A DNA stretch of 64,000 nt from JAAELZ01 sp965209105 (GCA_965209105.1 CBDBQB010000039.1:284343-348342); one strand, 5' to 3'. Positions 35,445 to 44,537 are shown, counted from the stretch's first letter. A program made the numbers and translations. Notes: a model not told the origin generated them from the letters alone.

Positions 35445-36170
35445 ATGGCCGGACACAGTAAATGGGCGAATATTAAGCATCGCAAAGCTGCACAGGACGC
35501 TAAGCGTGGCAAGATATTCACCAAGTTAATTCGTGAGATAACCGTCGCAGCCCGGGCGGGTGGTGGTGACGCGGATGCGAACCCACGGCTACGCAGTGTT
35601 TTAGATAAAGCACTCGGCGCGAATATGACCAAAGACACCATTGAGCGCGCAGTCCTGCGCGGTACGGGTGAAGGCGATGGCACGGCGATTGAAGAAGTGG
35701 TTTACGAAGGGTACGGAGTAAACGGAGTGGCTGTGTTGGTTGAATGCGCCACCGACAATAAAAATCGTACCGTCGCTGAAGTTCGTCATGCTTTCACCAA
35801 GGCAGGTGGGAATTTAGGTACCGACGGTTCTGTCGCTTATTTATTTAACAAGCAAGGTTCTATTGTGTTTTCGGGTGTTGATGAAGAAGCCATTATGGAC
35901 GCGGCTTTAGAGGCTGGCGCGGAAGACATTGAAACAGAAGACGGGATGACAGAAGTCATTACCGCATTCGAGAACTATTTTTCAGTACTTGAGGCGCTTA
36001 AAAAAGCGGGTTTTGAGCCTGAAATGGATGAAATTGTGCAACGCGCTTCATTGGAAGTAGAGCTTGATGCGGAGGCCAGTGAAAAAACATTGCACATGAT
36101 CGACACCCTAGAAGAGTTGGATGATGTGCAGAATGTTTTTACCAACGCGGCATTTACGGAAGAGGCATAA
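35445..36170 (+). CDS. yebC: YebC/PmpR family protein
   Basis: Protein of 241 residues from ATG 35445 (MAGHSKWANIKHRKAAQDAK); the in-frame TTG at 35436 adds three residues and is rejected. The N-terminal signature, RGKIFTKLIREITVAARAGG and VYEGYGVNGVAVLVE are full matches to the family. YebC proteins have been described as DNA-binding regulators, and more recently as ribosome-associated factors that relieve stalling. It precedes ruvC, the usual order yebC-ruvC-ruvA-ruvB. Confidence 0.95.
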   Translation: MAGHSKWANIKHRKAAQDAKRGKIFTKLIREITVAARAGGGDADANPRLRSVLDKALGANMTKDTIERAVLRGTGEGDGTAIEEVVYEGYGVNGVAVLVECATDNKNRTVAEVRHAFTKAGGNLGTDGSVAYLFNKQGSIVFSGVDEEAIMDAALEAGAEDIETEDGMTEVITAFENYFSVLEALKKAGFEPEMDEIVQRASLEVELDAEASEKTLHMIDTLEELDDVQNVFTNAAFTEEA

Positions 36171-36194
36171 TTGATATTTATCAATCGCCTTGCT

Positions 36195-36245
36195 GTCTTT
36201 CTACGTCTTTGCGAGCTGCGCGAAGCAATCCAAGCGGCGTCGCAT
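36195..36245. repeat. Dispersed repeat half-copy
   Basis: Contains TACGTCTTTGCGAGCTGCGC followed by GAAGCAATCCAAGCGGCGTC, one arm of the repeat family, between yebC and ruvC. Confidence 0.55.
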
Positions 36246-36304
36246 AAATGTATGTGGCTGGATGAGCGCTCGTTGATGGTTATATTTTTTGAACCCAAAA
36301 ACAA

Positions 36305-36805
36305 ATGCGCGTACTCGGCATAGACCCAGGTTCCCGAATCACGGGTTTGGGCGTGGTCGATCTAATCGACGGTAAATTGACGGGTGTTGCCAGCCAGGCT
36401 TTGCGTCTAGGCGGTGGTGAGTTGTCGGGCAGATTGGCACATATTTACAATTCTGTCAGCGAGCTCATTATTCAAACCCAACCTGATGTGGTCGCGATCG
36501 AGCAAGTTTTCATGGCCACCAATGCGAAAGCGGCGTTAACGCTTGGGCATGCACGAGGCAGTGCAATGTGCGCAGCGGTCAATTCGGGCATGGAGGTCTA
36601 TGAATATAGCGCCAAGCAAATTAAGCAAGCCGTTGTTGGCACCGGCGGCGCAAAGAAACAGCAGGTTCAGCATATGGTGCGCGTATTATTAAATCTAAGC
36701 AAAAACCCCCAGTCTGATGCGGCCGATGCGTTGGCGTGTGCGATCTGCCATATCCATTCCGCAGATTTGGCCAATAAGTTGGGCTTGGCGGCACGAACCG
36801 CGTGA
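36305..36805 (+). CDS. ruvC: Holliday junction resolvase RuvC
   Basis: Endonuclease of 166 residues that cuts Holliday junctions together with RuvAB. The four acidic active-site residues are visible: Asp7 in RVLGIDPGS, Glu in VVAIEQVFMATNAKAAL, and two Asp in SDAADALACAICH. Length matches the family. Start ATG is at 36305. Confidence 0.97.
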   Translation: MRVLGIDPGSRITGLGVVDLIDGKLTGVASQALRLGGGELSGRLAHIYNSVSELIIQTQPDVVAIEQVFMATNAKAALTLGHARGSAMCAAVNSGMEVYEYSAKQIKQAVVGTGGAKKQQVQHMVRVLLNLSKNPQSDAADALACAICHIHSADLANKLGLAARTA

Positions 36806-36846
36806 GCGTTGGGTGCAGGACTAAACAGCTTTGAGCGAAAATTTAA

Positions 36847-37278
36847 ATGACTGACCAACAGCAAAATTATGCGGGTTTTTGGATTCGAGTAGGCGCTACG
36901 TTAATCGATACCGCCCTGTTATTGTTGTTGAGCGCGCCCTTTATGTTGGCGATTTATGGAAAATCCTATTGGCGTACCGATTCTTTAGCGCTGGGTTATT
37001 GGGATGTACTGCTGAATTATGTTTTACCGGCGGTCGTGGTGGTGGCGTTTTGGATTGTTAAGTCTGCCACCCCAGGGAAGATATTGCTGGGGCTTAGAAT
37101 CGCCGACGCGCAAACGGGCGAGCAGCCGTCAACGGCCAAATTTTTGCTCCGCTATGTGGGGTATTTTATAGCGGGCATACCCTTGGGTTTGGGCTTGCTG
37201 TGGGTGGCCTTCGACAAACGCAAACAAGGTTGGCATGATAAAATTGCTGGTACGCTGGTGTTGAAAAATGATGCCTAA
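36847..37278 (+). CDS. RDD family membrane protein
   Basis: Protein of 143 residues with the RDD domain: YAGFWIRVGATLIDTALLLL (the R and D of the domain name), a central helix (VLLNYVLPAVVVVAFWIV), then KSATPGKILLGLRIADAQTG and a final helix with WHDKIAGTLVL. Function is unknown; transport has been proposed for some relatives. It is inserted between ruvC and ruvA, 41 bp and 45 bp from its neighbours, so it interrupts the usual ruvCA order while probably staying in the operon. Confidence 0.88.
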   Translation: MTDQQQNYAGFWIRVGATLIDTALLLLLSAPFMLAIYGKSYWRTDSLALGYWDVLLNYVLPAVVVVAFWIVKSATPGKILLGLRIADAQTGEQPSTAKFLLRYVGYFIAGIPLGLGLLWVAFDKRKQGWHDKIAGTLVLKNDA

Positions 37279-37323
37279 ATCGCAACGCCCAAAGAGGCTA
37301 AGGCATGGCCAAAACACAATAAT

Positions 37324-37935
37324 ATGATCGGCTATCTGCGCGGTAAGATTCTTGAAAAGGAGCCTCCTCATCTCTTGATGGATGTGGGGGGTGTGGGGTA
37401 TCAGCTTGAAGCGTCGATGAATACATTCTACGCCCTGTCCGCGCAAGCGTCGGGTGAAGGAGAGGTCGCCTTGCACGTGCATACGGTCGTGCGAGAAGAT
37501 GCGTTTTTGCTGTATGGGTTTGCGAGCCACGACGAGCGGGCACTATTTCAATCCCTACTTAAAGTCAATGGGGTTGGGCCACGTGTGGCCTTAGCGATTC
37601 TTTCTACCCTCTCAGCTCAAGCGTTTTCATCGTGCATTGGGCAAGGGGATATTGCCACGCTAGTGCGCGTGCCGGGGATAGGCAAAAAAACCGCAGAGCG
37701 TTTGATTGTTGAAATGCGGGATCGACTTCCGTCGCTCAATCAGCATGCCGATGCGCACGTTGGTGAGGGTGGACAAAGTTCTGCTGAAACAGCAATCAAT
37801 GACGCGTCTAGCGCGCTCATTGCGCTCGGATTTCGTGCCGCCGATGCTGCGCGAGCAGTGCGTGCGATTCCCGATGCGCAAAAACTCGACAGCGAGGCGC
37901 TCATTCGAAGGGCGCTGAAGGCGTTGTCAGCATAA
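37324..37935 (+). CDS. ruvA: Holliday junction branch migration protein RuvA
   Basis: Junction-binding tetramer subunit of 203 residues. The OB-fold domain I starts MIGYLRGKILEKEPPHLLMD. The helix-hairpin-helix region includes LKVNGVGPRVALAILS and LVRVPGIGKKTAERLIVEM. The acidic wedge lies between them and domain III (ASSALIALGFRAADAARAVR) binds RuvB. It stops 4 bp before ruvB. Confidence 0.97.
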   Translation: MIGYLRGKILEKEPPHLLMDVGGVGYQLEASMNTFYALSAQASGEGEVALHVHTVVREDAFLLYGFASHDERALFQSLLKVNGVGPRVALAILSTLSAQAFSSCIGQGDIATLVRVPGIGKKTAERLIVEMRDRLPSLNQHADAHVGEGGQSSAETAINDASSALIALGFRAADAARAVRAIPDAQKLDSEALIRRALKALSA

Positions 37936-37939
37936 ATTA

Positions 37940-39016
37940 ATGGAACACACCCCAATCATTTCACCCACGATGGAACACGATGATTTAGCCGAGCAAAACT
38001 TGGATCACAGTTTACGCCCACAACATCTGCAAGAATTTACAGGTCAAGCCAAGCTAAAAGAGCAGTTTGAGATTTTTATCGAAGCTGCGCGTATGCGCCA
38101 AGACGCTTTAGATCACGTCCTACTGTTTGGGCCACCGGGATTGGGTAAAACCACTCTGGCGCATATATTGGCGACGGAAATGGGCTCAACACTGCGTCAA
38201 ACCTCGGGGCCGGTGATTGAAAAGGCGGGCGATTTAGCGGCAATGTTGACTAACTTAGAGGCCAATGATGTGCTGTTTGTGGATGAGATTCATCGCCTCA
38301 GCCCTGCGATTGAGGAGATATTGTATCCCGCGATGGAAGATTATCAGTTAGATATTATGATTGGTGAGGGGCCGGCAGCCCGCTCTATCCAATTGAACCT
38401 TCCGCCCTTCACATTGATTGGTGCGACCACCCGTGCAGGCTTGCTTACCTCGCCATTGCGAGATCGCTTTGGTATCGTGCAACGCTTGGAGTTTTATGGC
38501 GTTGAGGATTTATGCACGATTGTGCAGCGTTCCGCCGGGATATTAGAAATCGCGGCGGACCCATCAGGTGTTCGAGAAGTGGCGCGGCGTGCGCGTGGGA
38601 CGCCCCGAATCGCCAATCGCTTATTACGCCGAGTCCGAGACTATGCCCAGGTTAAGGGTGATGGCATCATTACCGAAGTCTTGGCAAAGGACGCGCTGGA
38701 AATGCTCGAGGTCGATGAAATCGGCATGGATATGCTGGATCGAAATTTATTGAGCGCCTTGGTCACCAAATTCGATGGTGGGCCGGTGGGTGTGGACAGT
38801 TTGGCGGCGGCGATCAGCGAAGAGCGCGGCACGATAGAAGATATGATCGAGCCCTATTTAATTCAGCAGGGCTATATTATGCGAACGCCTAGAGGGCGGG
38901 TTGCGACACGACTCGCTTGGCAACATATGGGCTTAACCATGCCGGATCAAGGTGCAAGCGCCGCACAGGCATCAATGTTTGCTGCGAGCGGTCAGCCAAG
39001 CGATGAGGGTGATTGA
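37940..39016 (+). CDS. ruvB: Holliday junction branch migration ATPase RuvB
   Basis: AAA+ hexameric motor of 358 residues. N-terminal LRPQHLQEFTGQ, Walker A LLFGPPGLGKTTLAHI, Walker B DVLFVDEIHRLSP, sensor ATTRAGLLTSPLRDRFG, and the C-terminal winged-helix domain with ISEERGTIEDMIEPYLIQQG followed by RTPRGRVAT. It acts with RuvA and RuvC encoded just upstream. Confidence 0.98.
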   Translation: MEHTPIISPTMEHDDLAEQNLDHSLRPQHLQEFTGQAKLKEQFEIFIEAARMRQDALDHVLLFGPPGLGKTTLAHILATEMGSTLRQTSGPVIEKAGDLAAMLTNLEANDVLFVDEIHRLSPAIEEILYPAMEDYQLDIMIGEGPAARSIQLNLPPFTLIGATTRAGLLTSPLRDRFGIVQRLEFYGVEDLCTIVQRSAGILEIAADPSGVREVARRARGTPRIANRLLRRVRDYAQVKGDGIITEVLAKDALEMLEVDEIGMDMLDRNLLSALVTKFDGGPVGVDSLAAAISEERGTIEDMIEPYLIQQGYIMRTPRGRVATRLAWQHMGLTMPDQGASAAQASMFAASGQPSDEGD

Positions 39017-39071
39017 AGACGAATGAAATTAATCACGCGTTCAGACCTGATCAGCCAAACTAGGCACTGAT

Positions 39072-39476
39072 ATGACGGTTCAAGAGTTTGTTTGGCCGGT
39101 GCGTATTTATTATGAAGACACCGACGCAGGTGGCGTGGTTTATCATGCGAACTATCTGCGATTTATGGAGCGCGCTCGAAACGAATGGTTGCGGGAGCTG
39201 GGCTGGCCGATTCATCTTTTGGCCGAACAATCTAAGACTTTGTTTGTGGTGCGAACTTTACAGATGAAATTTATTAGGCCCGCGCGCTTGGGCGATGATT
39301 TACAAGTCAGCGCATCGGTCATGAAAATAAAAAAAGCGTCGATGTGGCTGCGACAAGAAGTTCGGCTCCACCACAACGACACCGACGATGTACTCATCAA
39401 AGCGGAAATCGAATTAGCCACTGTCTCGAGTGAGACTTTTAAGCCGATTGCGATGCCTAAATTCTTAAAAAGTTGA
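39072..39476 (+). CDS. ybgC: Tol-Pal-associated acyl-CoA thioesterase YbgC
   Basis: Hotdog-fold thioesterase of 134 residues. The family signature RIYYEDTDAGGVVYHANYLR holds the catalytic Asp, then FMERARNEWLRELGW. It is the usual first gene of the tol-pal cluster, 10 bp before tolQ, and may act in phospholipid metabolism at the inner membrane. Confidence 0.95.
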   Translation: MTVQEFVWPVRIYYEDTDAGGVVYHANYLRFMERARNEWLRELGWPIHLLAEQSKTLFVVRTLQMKFIRPARLGDDLQVSASVMKIKKASMWLRQEVRLHHNDTDDVLIKAEIELATVSSETFKPIAMPKFLKS

Positions 39477-39486
39477 TAGCAAAAAT

Positions 39487-40170
39487 ATGGTCACTGAACA
39501 ATCGATACTGGGTTTGATATTAAACGCGAGCTTCATCGTGCAATTGGTAATGTTGATATTACTGTTAGCATCGCTGGTGTCCTGGACATATATATTTAAA
39601 AAATCATCGCATATCAAACGCCTTGAAAAAAGTGCGGATGAATTTGAAGATGATTTTTGGTCGGTCGGCGACATGAATCGCTTGCACCATGATTGGAGCG
39701 GCTCGTCCGAACGTACAGAGGGCATGGCCGCTATTTTTGTCGCGGGCTACCGAGAATATACGCGCTTGGCAAAAAAAGGCGAAGTCCCGCGCAGCGAAAT
39801 TATCGATGGGGTACATCGAGCGATGCGCGTGGTTTTAAATCGTGAGATAGACGATCTCGAAACGCACTTACCTTTTCTCGCAACGGTAGGCTCGACCGCG
39901 CCCTATGTGGGTTTGTTCGGGACGGTCTGGGGAATCATGAATTCTTTTCGCTCTTTGGGGGCGATGAAGCAAGTCACGATTGCCACCGTCGCGCCGGGTA
40001 TTTCCGAAGCATTGATCGCCACTGCGATGGGTTTATTCGCAGCGATTCCCGCGGTCATTGCCTATAACCGACTCGCCACCAGCGCCGAACGCCTCGGCTC
40101 AAAATACGAGATATTTATGGAAGAGTTTCTAAGTATTGTGAACCGTCAGTTAGTCAGCAAGGGAAGCTAG
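39487..40170 (+). CDS. tolQ: Tol-Pal system proton channel subunit TolQ
   Basis: Inner-membrane MotA/TolQ/ExbB protein of 227 residues. TM1 is VQLVMLILLLASLVSWTYIF. A large cytoplasmic loop follows. TM2 and TM3 carry the family motifs LPFLATVGSTAPYVGLFGTV and VAPGISEALIATAMGLFAAI. It forms a pentamer around TolR to couple proton flow to outer-membrane constriction at division. It ends 2 bp before tolR. Confidence 0.97.
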   Translation: MVTEQSILGLILNASFIVQLVMLILLLASLVSWTYIFKKSSHIKRLEKSADEFEDDFWSVGDMNRLHHDWSGSSERTEGMAAIFVAGYREYTRLAKKGEVPRSEIIDGVHRAMRVVLNREIDDLETHLPFLATVGSTAPYVGLFGTVWGIMNSFRSLGAMKQVTIATVAPGISEALIATAMGLFAAIPAVIAYNRLATSAERLGSKYEIFMEEFLSIVNRQLVSKGS

Positions 40171-40172
40171 CC

Positions 40173-40607
40173 GTGCAAGCCACAAGGCGTTCACGCCGTA
40201 AAAAACGTCTAATGGCAGAGATTAATGTGGTGCCCTATATCGACGTGATGTTGGTGTTGTTGGTTATTTTTATGGTGACTGCACCGCTATTGAGCACGGG
40301 CGTGGATGTAAACTTGCCCTCCGCAGATGCCCAGCCGATGGAAGACGATCAAAATGAGCCTTTTGTGCTGACGGTTGACCAAGATGGACAATACTATTTG
40401 AACGAGGGCGAAACGCCCATCGAATCGGCTGCTGAGATTCAGCGTCAAGCGCAGATCGTCCTGAGCAAAAGCCCAAAAACGCCCTTTTTAGTGCGCGGTG
40501 ATGGTGCGGTGGCTTATGCGGAGGTTGTGCGTGCAATGGTTATGCTACAACGGGCGGGGGTTGAAAAAGTGGGCTTGGTGACCGATTCAGTCAATGTTAA
40601 AAATTAG
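40173..40607 (+). CDS. tolR: Tol-Pal system protein TolR
   Basis: ExbD/TolR family protein of 144 residues from GTG at 40173. The single membrane helix holds the proton-path Asp in INVVPYIDVMLVLLVIFMVT. The periplasmic domain is normal in length (SAAEIQRQAQIVLSKSPKTP, then GDGAVAYAEVVRAMVMLQRA). Confidence 0.96.
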   Translation: MQATRRSRRKKRLMAEINVVPYIDVMLVLLVIFMVTAPLLSTGVDVNLPSADAQPMEDDQNEPFVLTVDQDGQYYLNEGETPIESAAEIQRQAQIVLSKSPKTPFLVRGDGAVAYAEVVRAMVMLQRAGVEKVGLVTDSVNVKN

Positions 40608-40633
40608 CTGCCTCGCCTGATTGGGGTAGACAG

Positions 40634-41614
40634 ATGAGAGCTTGGTTATCTCGGATATTTGCCAACATTAGAGCGTTGAGCCTAGCGCTTATTGTGCACA
40701 TCGTGTTGTTTACCCTAATGGGTGTCAGTTTAAGTTGGAATAAAACCGTCAAGCCTTCTGCCCAGTCGCCTATACAGGCAGTGGCGATTATTGAGCCGGA
40801 AATAAAAGAAAAGTTGCCCAAGCTTGAGCCTATTCCAAAACCCCAACCTATCCCTGAGCCTATTGTCGAGCCGCCCAAACCAAAACCTGAGCCAAAGCCA
40901 GTTCCAAAATCGTATTCCTATCCTTGTGAAGGTAAGATATTGACGGTTGACGACGAGGCAAAAGCGAAGGCCTTGCAAGCTGAATGTGAGGCAATGGCGC
41001 AAAGGAAAAAAGAGGCGATTGAGCAAGCAGAAAAAGATAAGTTGTTGGTGAAGAAAAAGCTCGAAACCGAGCGCAAAGAAGCAGACCGGAAGAAAAAGGA
41101 GAAGGCGCGCAAAGAAGCCGAACGCAAAGAGGCAGACCGTAAGAAGAAAGAGAAAGCCCGCAAAGAAGCCGAACGTAAAGAGGCAGACAGTAAGAAGAAA
41201 GAGAAAGCTCGCAAAGAAGCCGAACGTAAACAGGCAATAGCCAAACAAAAAGCAGCAAATGACAAGCGCCTTGCAGAGGAAGCTGCGTTGGCGGCTCAAT
41301 TGCAAGGCCGGCGTATAAAGGGTGAGGCAGAAACCGCACTTGGTTTGGCAGTAGGGCGAATCGCAGCCGCTGTCAATTCAAATTGGATTCAGCCTCAGAG
41401 TGCTACATTCGGCCTGAAGGCGCTCATTGAAGTAAATGTCGCGCGATCAGGTGAGGTGATGAGTGCGCGGGTGGTGAATAGCTCGGGCAATGCTTTTTTT
41501 GATCGATCCGCAGAATTGGCGGTTCGCAAGGCAAGCCCTCTACCGATTCCTACTGATCCACGGTATTATCCGCACATTAAAATTTTCAGGTTTAATTTTG
41601 ATCCTAATGGTTAA
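40634..41614 (+). CDS. tolA: Tol-Pal system protein TolA
   Basis: Energy-transducing protein of 326 residues. One N-terminal membrane helix (LSLALIVHIVLFTLMGVSLS), then a Pro-rich stretch of 'PKPEP' type, then a long Lys/Glu/Ala helix (domain II) with three near-identical 17-residue repeats, and a TonB-like C-terminal domain (SNWIQPQSATFGLKALIEVN, then VARSGEVMSARVVNSSG). A Cys in SYPCEGKIL precedes domain II. It contacts Pal and TolB across the periplasm. It overlaps the tolB start by 8 bp. Confidence 0.95.
   Translation: MRAWLSRIFANIRALSLALIVHIVLFTLMGVSLSWNKTVKPSAQSPIQAVAIIEPEIKEKLPKLEPIPKPQPIPEPIVEPPKPKPEPKPVPKSYSYPCEGKILTVDDEAKAKALQAECEAMAQRKKEAIEQAEKDKLLVKKKLETERKEADRKKKEKARKEAERKEADRKKKEKARKEAERKEADSKKKEKARKEAERKQAIAKQKAANDKRLAEEAALAAQLQGRRIKGEAETALGLAVGRIAAAVNSNWIQPQSATFGLKALIEVNVARSGEVMSARVVNSSGNAFFDRSAELAVRKASPLPIPTDPRYYPHIKIFRFNFDPNG
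41075..41227 (+). repeat. Three 51-bp tandem repeats inside tolA
   Basis: Units 41075-41125, 41126-41176 and 41177-41227 encode KEADRKKKEKARKEAER, with one Arg to Ser change in the third. They extend the coiled helix of domain II, and copy number may vary between strains. Confidence 0.88.
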
Positions 41615-42914
41615 CAGATTTTCGGCTCGCGCAGGAATGCGTGCATTATTGTTTTTTGTCTTATGCGTCAGCTTTCAGGCACAAGCTATTTTAACCATAG
41701 ACATCACAAAAGGGGTCAAGGCGCCTATACCTATTGTTATCGTGCCGTTTCGAGTCACGCCCAATCAAACCCTTTCAGAATCAATATGGGATGTGGTCGC
41801 GTCAGATTTGGCGCGCAGTGGTCGATTTGAGCCTTTGGCAGAAAGTGATTTTTTAAGCAATCCTTCAACCGTTTCTGAAATTCAATACACGGATTGGCGT
41901 TTATTAAAACAAAACGCAATTGTGATTGGCGAAGTGCGCGAGCTTGGCGCTGACCAGTTTGAGGTGTCATTTCGTTTAATGGATGTGTTTAGCGAAAAAC
42001 AATTGGTGGGCGATAAGTATGTGGTGGGCGCTGGGTTGTTGCGAAAAGTTGCTCATAAGATAAGCGATCTTGTGTATGAAAAGCTTACAGGGATACCGGG
42101 CGCATTTGATACAAAGATTGCGTATGTCATGCAACAAGGCGAGAAAAAATTAAAGCGTTACTTCTTACAAGTGTCTGATGCTGACGGATATCGGCCAGTT
42201 ACCATATTGGAGTCGGCGCAGCCCATTATGTCGCCGGCTTGGTCGCCCAAAGCGGATCAACTCGCTTATGTCTCGTTCGAGAAAAAACGTGCGCAAATTT
42301 ATGTACAAAATTTACGCAATGGACAGCGATCGCTGGTATCAGACTATCCGAGAATTAACTCCTCACCTGCGTGGTCGCCAGATGGTAGCAAGTTGGCGAT
42401 GAGCCTTTCAAAGGATGGTAACTCTGAGATTTATACCAAGGATCTTATTTCGGGGGCGTTTACCCGTTTAACACGAAACGCTGCGATTGATACAGAGCCA
42501 GCGTGGTCGGCAGATGGTCGAAGCATAGTGTTTAGCTCAGGCCGCTCTGGAAAGCCGCAGATTTACCAAATGAGTGCACAAGGCGGTACAGCTCGGCGCT
42601 TGACATTCCAAGGCGGCTATAATGCAGGCGCATCCTATTCACCTGACGGTGGTAAAATGGTACTGATTACTGATGTGGACGGCGGTTTTAAAGTGGGTAT
42701 TTACGATAAAATAACACGCACGATTAAGACACTTACCAGTACCCGTTTGGATGAGTCGCCTACTTTCGCGCCCAACGGCGAAATGATTTTATATTCGACA
42801 ATACAAGGCGGCAAGAATGTGCTGTCGGCAGTGTCGACCGATGGCAGTGTGCAGCAAGTGCTTCGAGTCAGCTCGGGCTCTGTCAAGTCCCCGGCTTGGT
42901 CGCCTCGCTTGTAG
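41607..42914 (+). CDS. tolB: Tol-Pal system translocation protein TolB
   Basis: Periplasmic protein of 436 residues from ATG 41607, which overlaps the tolA stop and gives a signal peptide (MRALLFFVLCVSFQAQA, cleaved before ILTIDITKG). An in-frame start at 41490 lies inside tolA and is rejected. The N-terminal D1 domain is followed by a six-bladed beta-propeller with repeated 'SPAWSPDGSKLAMSLSKDG' type blades. It binds Pal and is part of outer-membrane constriction. Confidence 0.96.
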   Translation: MVNRFSARAGMRALLFFVLCVSFQAQAILTIDITKGVKAPIPIVIVPFRVTPNQTLSESIWDVVASDLARSGRFEPLAESDFLSNPSTVSEIQYTDWRLLKQNAIVIGEVRELGADQFEVSFRLMDVFSEKQLVGDKYVVGAGLLRKVAHKISDLVYEKLTGIPGAFDTKIAYVMQQGEKKLKRYFLQVSDADGYRPVTILESAQPIMSPAWSPKADQLAYVSFEKKRAQIYVQNLRNGQRSLVSDYPRINSSPAWSPDGSKLAMSLSKDGNSEIYTKDLISGAFTRLTRNAAIDTEPAWSADGRSIVFSSGRSGKPQIYQMSAQGGTARRLTFQGGYNAGASYSPDGGKMVLITDVDGGFKVGIYDKITRTIKTLTSTRLDESPTFAPNGEMILYSTIQGGKNVLSAVSTDGSVQQVLRVSSGSVKSPAWSPRL

Positions 42915-42956
42915 GCCGCTTTCAAAATTAACCATACACCAAATAGAGGAATCAAA

Positions 42957-43499
42957 ATGCGCTTCAACTCAATTCAAAAATCGTTATTGATAGTTTTTGT
43001 CAGTTTATTTATGGCTGCTTGTGCGGGCAAAAAAGCGCAGGAAAGCGTGCAAGTGGGTGATGTGGGCGCTGGGGGATTAGGCGATGGCACAATCGTTTCG
43101 GGCACAACAGATGGCGATTTTATGGGAACAGGCTTAACTGGCCCCCAAGGCGCGGATGAAAATGATCCGCTGGGCAAGCGGGTAATATATTTTGACTATA
43201 ACTCTGCGAACCTGACCTTTGAGGGCGAGTCGATTGCCCAAGCACACGGTCAATATTTAGCGGATCACCCGAGCATCTTTGTGACCTTAGAAGGCCATGC
43301 AGATGAGCGCGGGACGGCCGAATATAATCTCGCCTTGGCCGAAGATCGGGCAAAAATAGTCTCGCAAATTATGGGCGTCTACGGCGTTGCTCTGGATCGG
43401 GTTCAGCTCGTTTCTTATGGCGAAGAACGTCCCGTTGCATTGTCACATGATGAAGCGGCTTATAGTCTTAATCGCCGCGTTGAAATCATTTATCAATAA
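42957..43499 (+). CDS. pal: Peptidoglycan-associated lipoprotein Pal
   Basis: Outer-membrane lipoprotein of 180 residues. The lipobox is LFMAAC after a basic start (MRFNSIQK). A Gly-rich linker leads to the OmpA-like peptidoglycan-binding domain: VIYFDYNSANLTFEG, LEGHADERGTAEYNLALAED, and RVQLVSYGEERPVALSHDEA followed by the final NRRVEIIYQ. AGAGGAATC upstream is a good ribosome site. Confidence 0.97.
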   Translation: MRFNSIQKSLLIVFVSLFMAACAGKKAQESVQVGDVGAGGLGDGTIVSGTTDGDFMGTGLTGPQGADENDPLGKRVIYFDYNSANLTFEGESIAQAHGQYLADHPSIFVTLEGHADERGTAEYNLALAEDRAKIVSQIMGVYGVALDRVQLVSYGEERPVALSHDEAAYSLNRRVEIIYQ

Positions 43500-43514
43500 G
43501 TCTTCGATAGGCTG

Positions 43515-43545
43515 GCTTAGCGCGCATTTACTGCAGTTGCTAAGC
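43515..43545 (+). repeat. Inverted repeat downstream of pal, weak terminator candidate
   Basis: Arms GCTTAGC (43515-43521) and GCTAAGC (43539-43545) with a 17-base loop. There is no T-run, so a processing or attenuation role is as likely as termination. Confidence 0.35.
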
Positions 43546-43614
43546 GAATAGGTCGTATTGAATTCTGTGGCTTACCCCCCAGATTATTCCTCAAATTAAT
43601 ATTAAACCTTGACT

Positions 43615-44493
43615 ATGTTGAACCCGAATTCTCTAAATATGGCGTATCGCCTGATAGGCGTGATACTTATCGGCCTTAGCGTCGGTGCTTGTAGTTCTGT
43701 GAGTGAGCGCGGCGGAGTGCCCGTTCAAGATGCTAAAGCCGCGATGAGGGGCGGAGCAGCGACCCCGCAAGGGGTGCAACGCCTGAACCAGATAAATTCT
43801 CTACAAGTCGAAATTCGTGAGCTTCGGAACCAAGTCGAAGAGCAGCAGTTTGAAATGGAAAATCTGCGCCAACGCCAGCAAGATTTATTCCAAGGCTTAG
43901 ATCAACGTCTTCGTGTGGCAGAAAATATGCAGCAGGGCGGTGGTCAGGGTTTAGTTCCGTTTTCAAGCACGGCGGGCGATGCGCAATTTAACACAAGCTT
44001 ACCTAAACTATCGGACCAAAATCAAATTGAACCGAATGTCTCGTCGGCGGTGACGGTAGGGAGCACGACCACTACGCAAACTGCGAGCGTGGGCGAGGCA
44101 TCTATTGATCAGCAAACCATTTATGATCAAGGTTTCGATTATTTAAAGCAATCTAAGTATACCGATGCGATTTCAAAATTTAGCGAATTGGTGAGCCGAT
44201 TTCCAAATGGTGGTTTGGCGGATGACGCAAGTTATTGGGTCGGTGAGGCCAATTACGTGAATCGGCAATATGAAGCGGCGATTCGCGCTTTTCGTAAGGT
44301 GGTGACGCAATATCCTAGTAGTGATCGCGTCCCAGAAGCCTTACTGAAGGTAGGCTATGTACAATATGACATCGGCGACTATCAAGCAGCTAAAGCAACC
44401 TTTTCAGATGTTCGGCGTCGCTACGCGGATCATCCCGTCGCGATCTCGGCTAAATCACGCATACAAAGAATAGACGGCGGTATCTCGAATTAA
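43615..44493 (+). CDS. cpoB: Cell division coordinator CpoB (YbgF)
   Basis: Periplasmic protein of about 292 residues, with ATG at 43615 taken as start (an in-frame TTG lies two codons upstream). The signal segment is AYRLIGVILIGLSVGAC, where the Cys hints at a lipoprotein. A trimerising coiled coil follows (INSLQVEIRELRNQVEEQQF), then a low-complexity linker, and three TPR repeats (YDQGFDYLKQSKYTDAISKF, YWVGEANYVNRQYEAAIRAF and LLKVGYVQYDIGDYQAAKAT). It links the Tol machine with peptidoglycan synthesis. It is last in the tol-pal cluster. Confidence 0.93.
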   Translation: MLNPNSLNMAYRLIGVILIGLSVGACSSVSERGGVPVQDAKAAMRGGAATPQGVQRLNQINSLQVEIRELRNQVEEQQFEMENLRQRQQDLFQGLDQRLRVAENMQQGGGQGLVPFSSTAGDAQFNTSLPKLSDQNQIEPNVSSAVTVGSTTTTQTASVGEASIDQQTIYDQGFDYLKQSKYTDAISKFSELVSRFPNGGLADDASYWVGEANYVNRQYEAAIRAFRKVVTQYPSSDRVPEALLKVGYVQYDIGDYQAAKATFSDVRRRYADHPVAISAKSRIQRIDGGISN

Positions 44494-44537
44494 GCTAAGC
44501 ATTAGCGCAATACAAACAATTAATCGGAGTAATAAGC

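Noticed and set aside
40730..41339. Long minus-strand frames opposite tolA
   Set aside because: They are by-products of the Lys/Glu/Ala repeats and do not resemble any protein.
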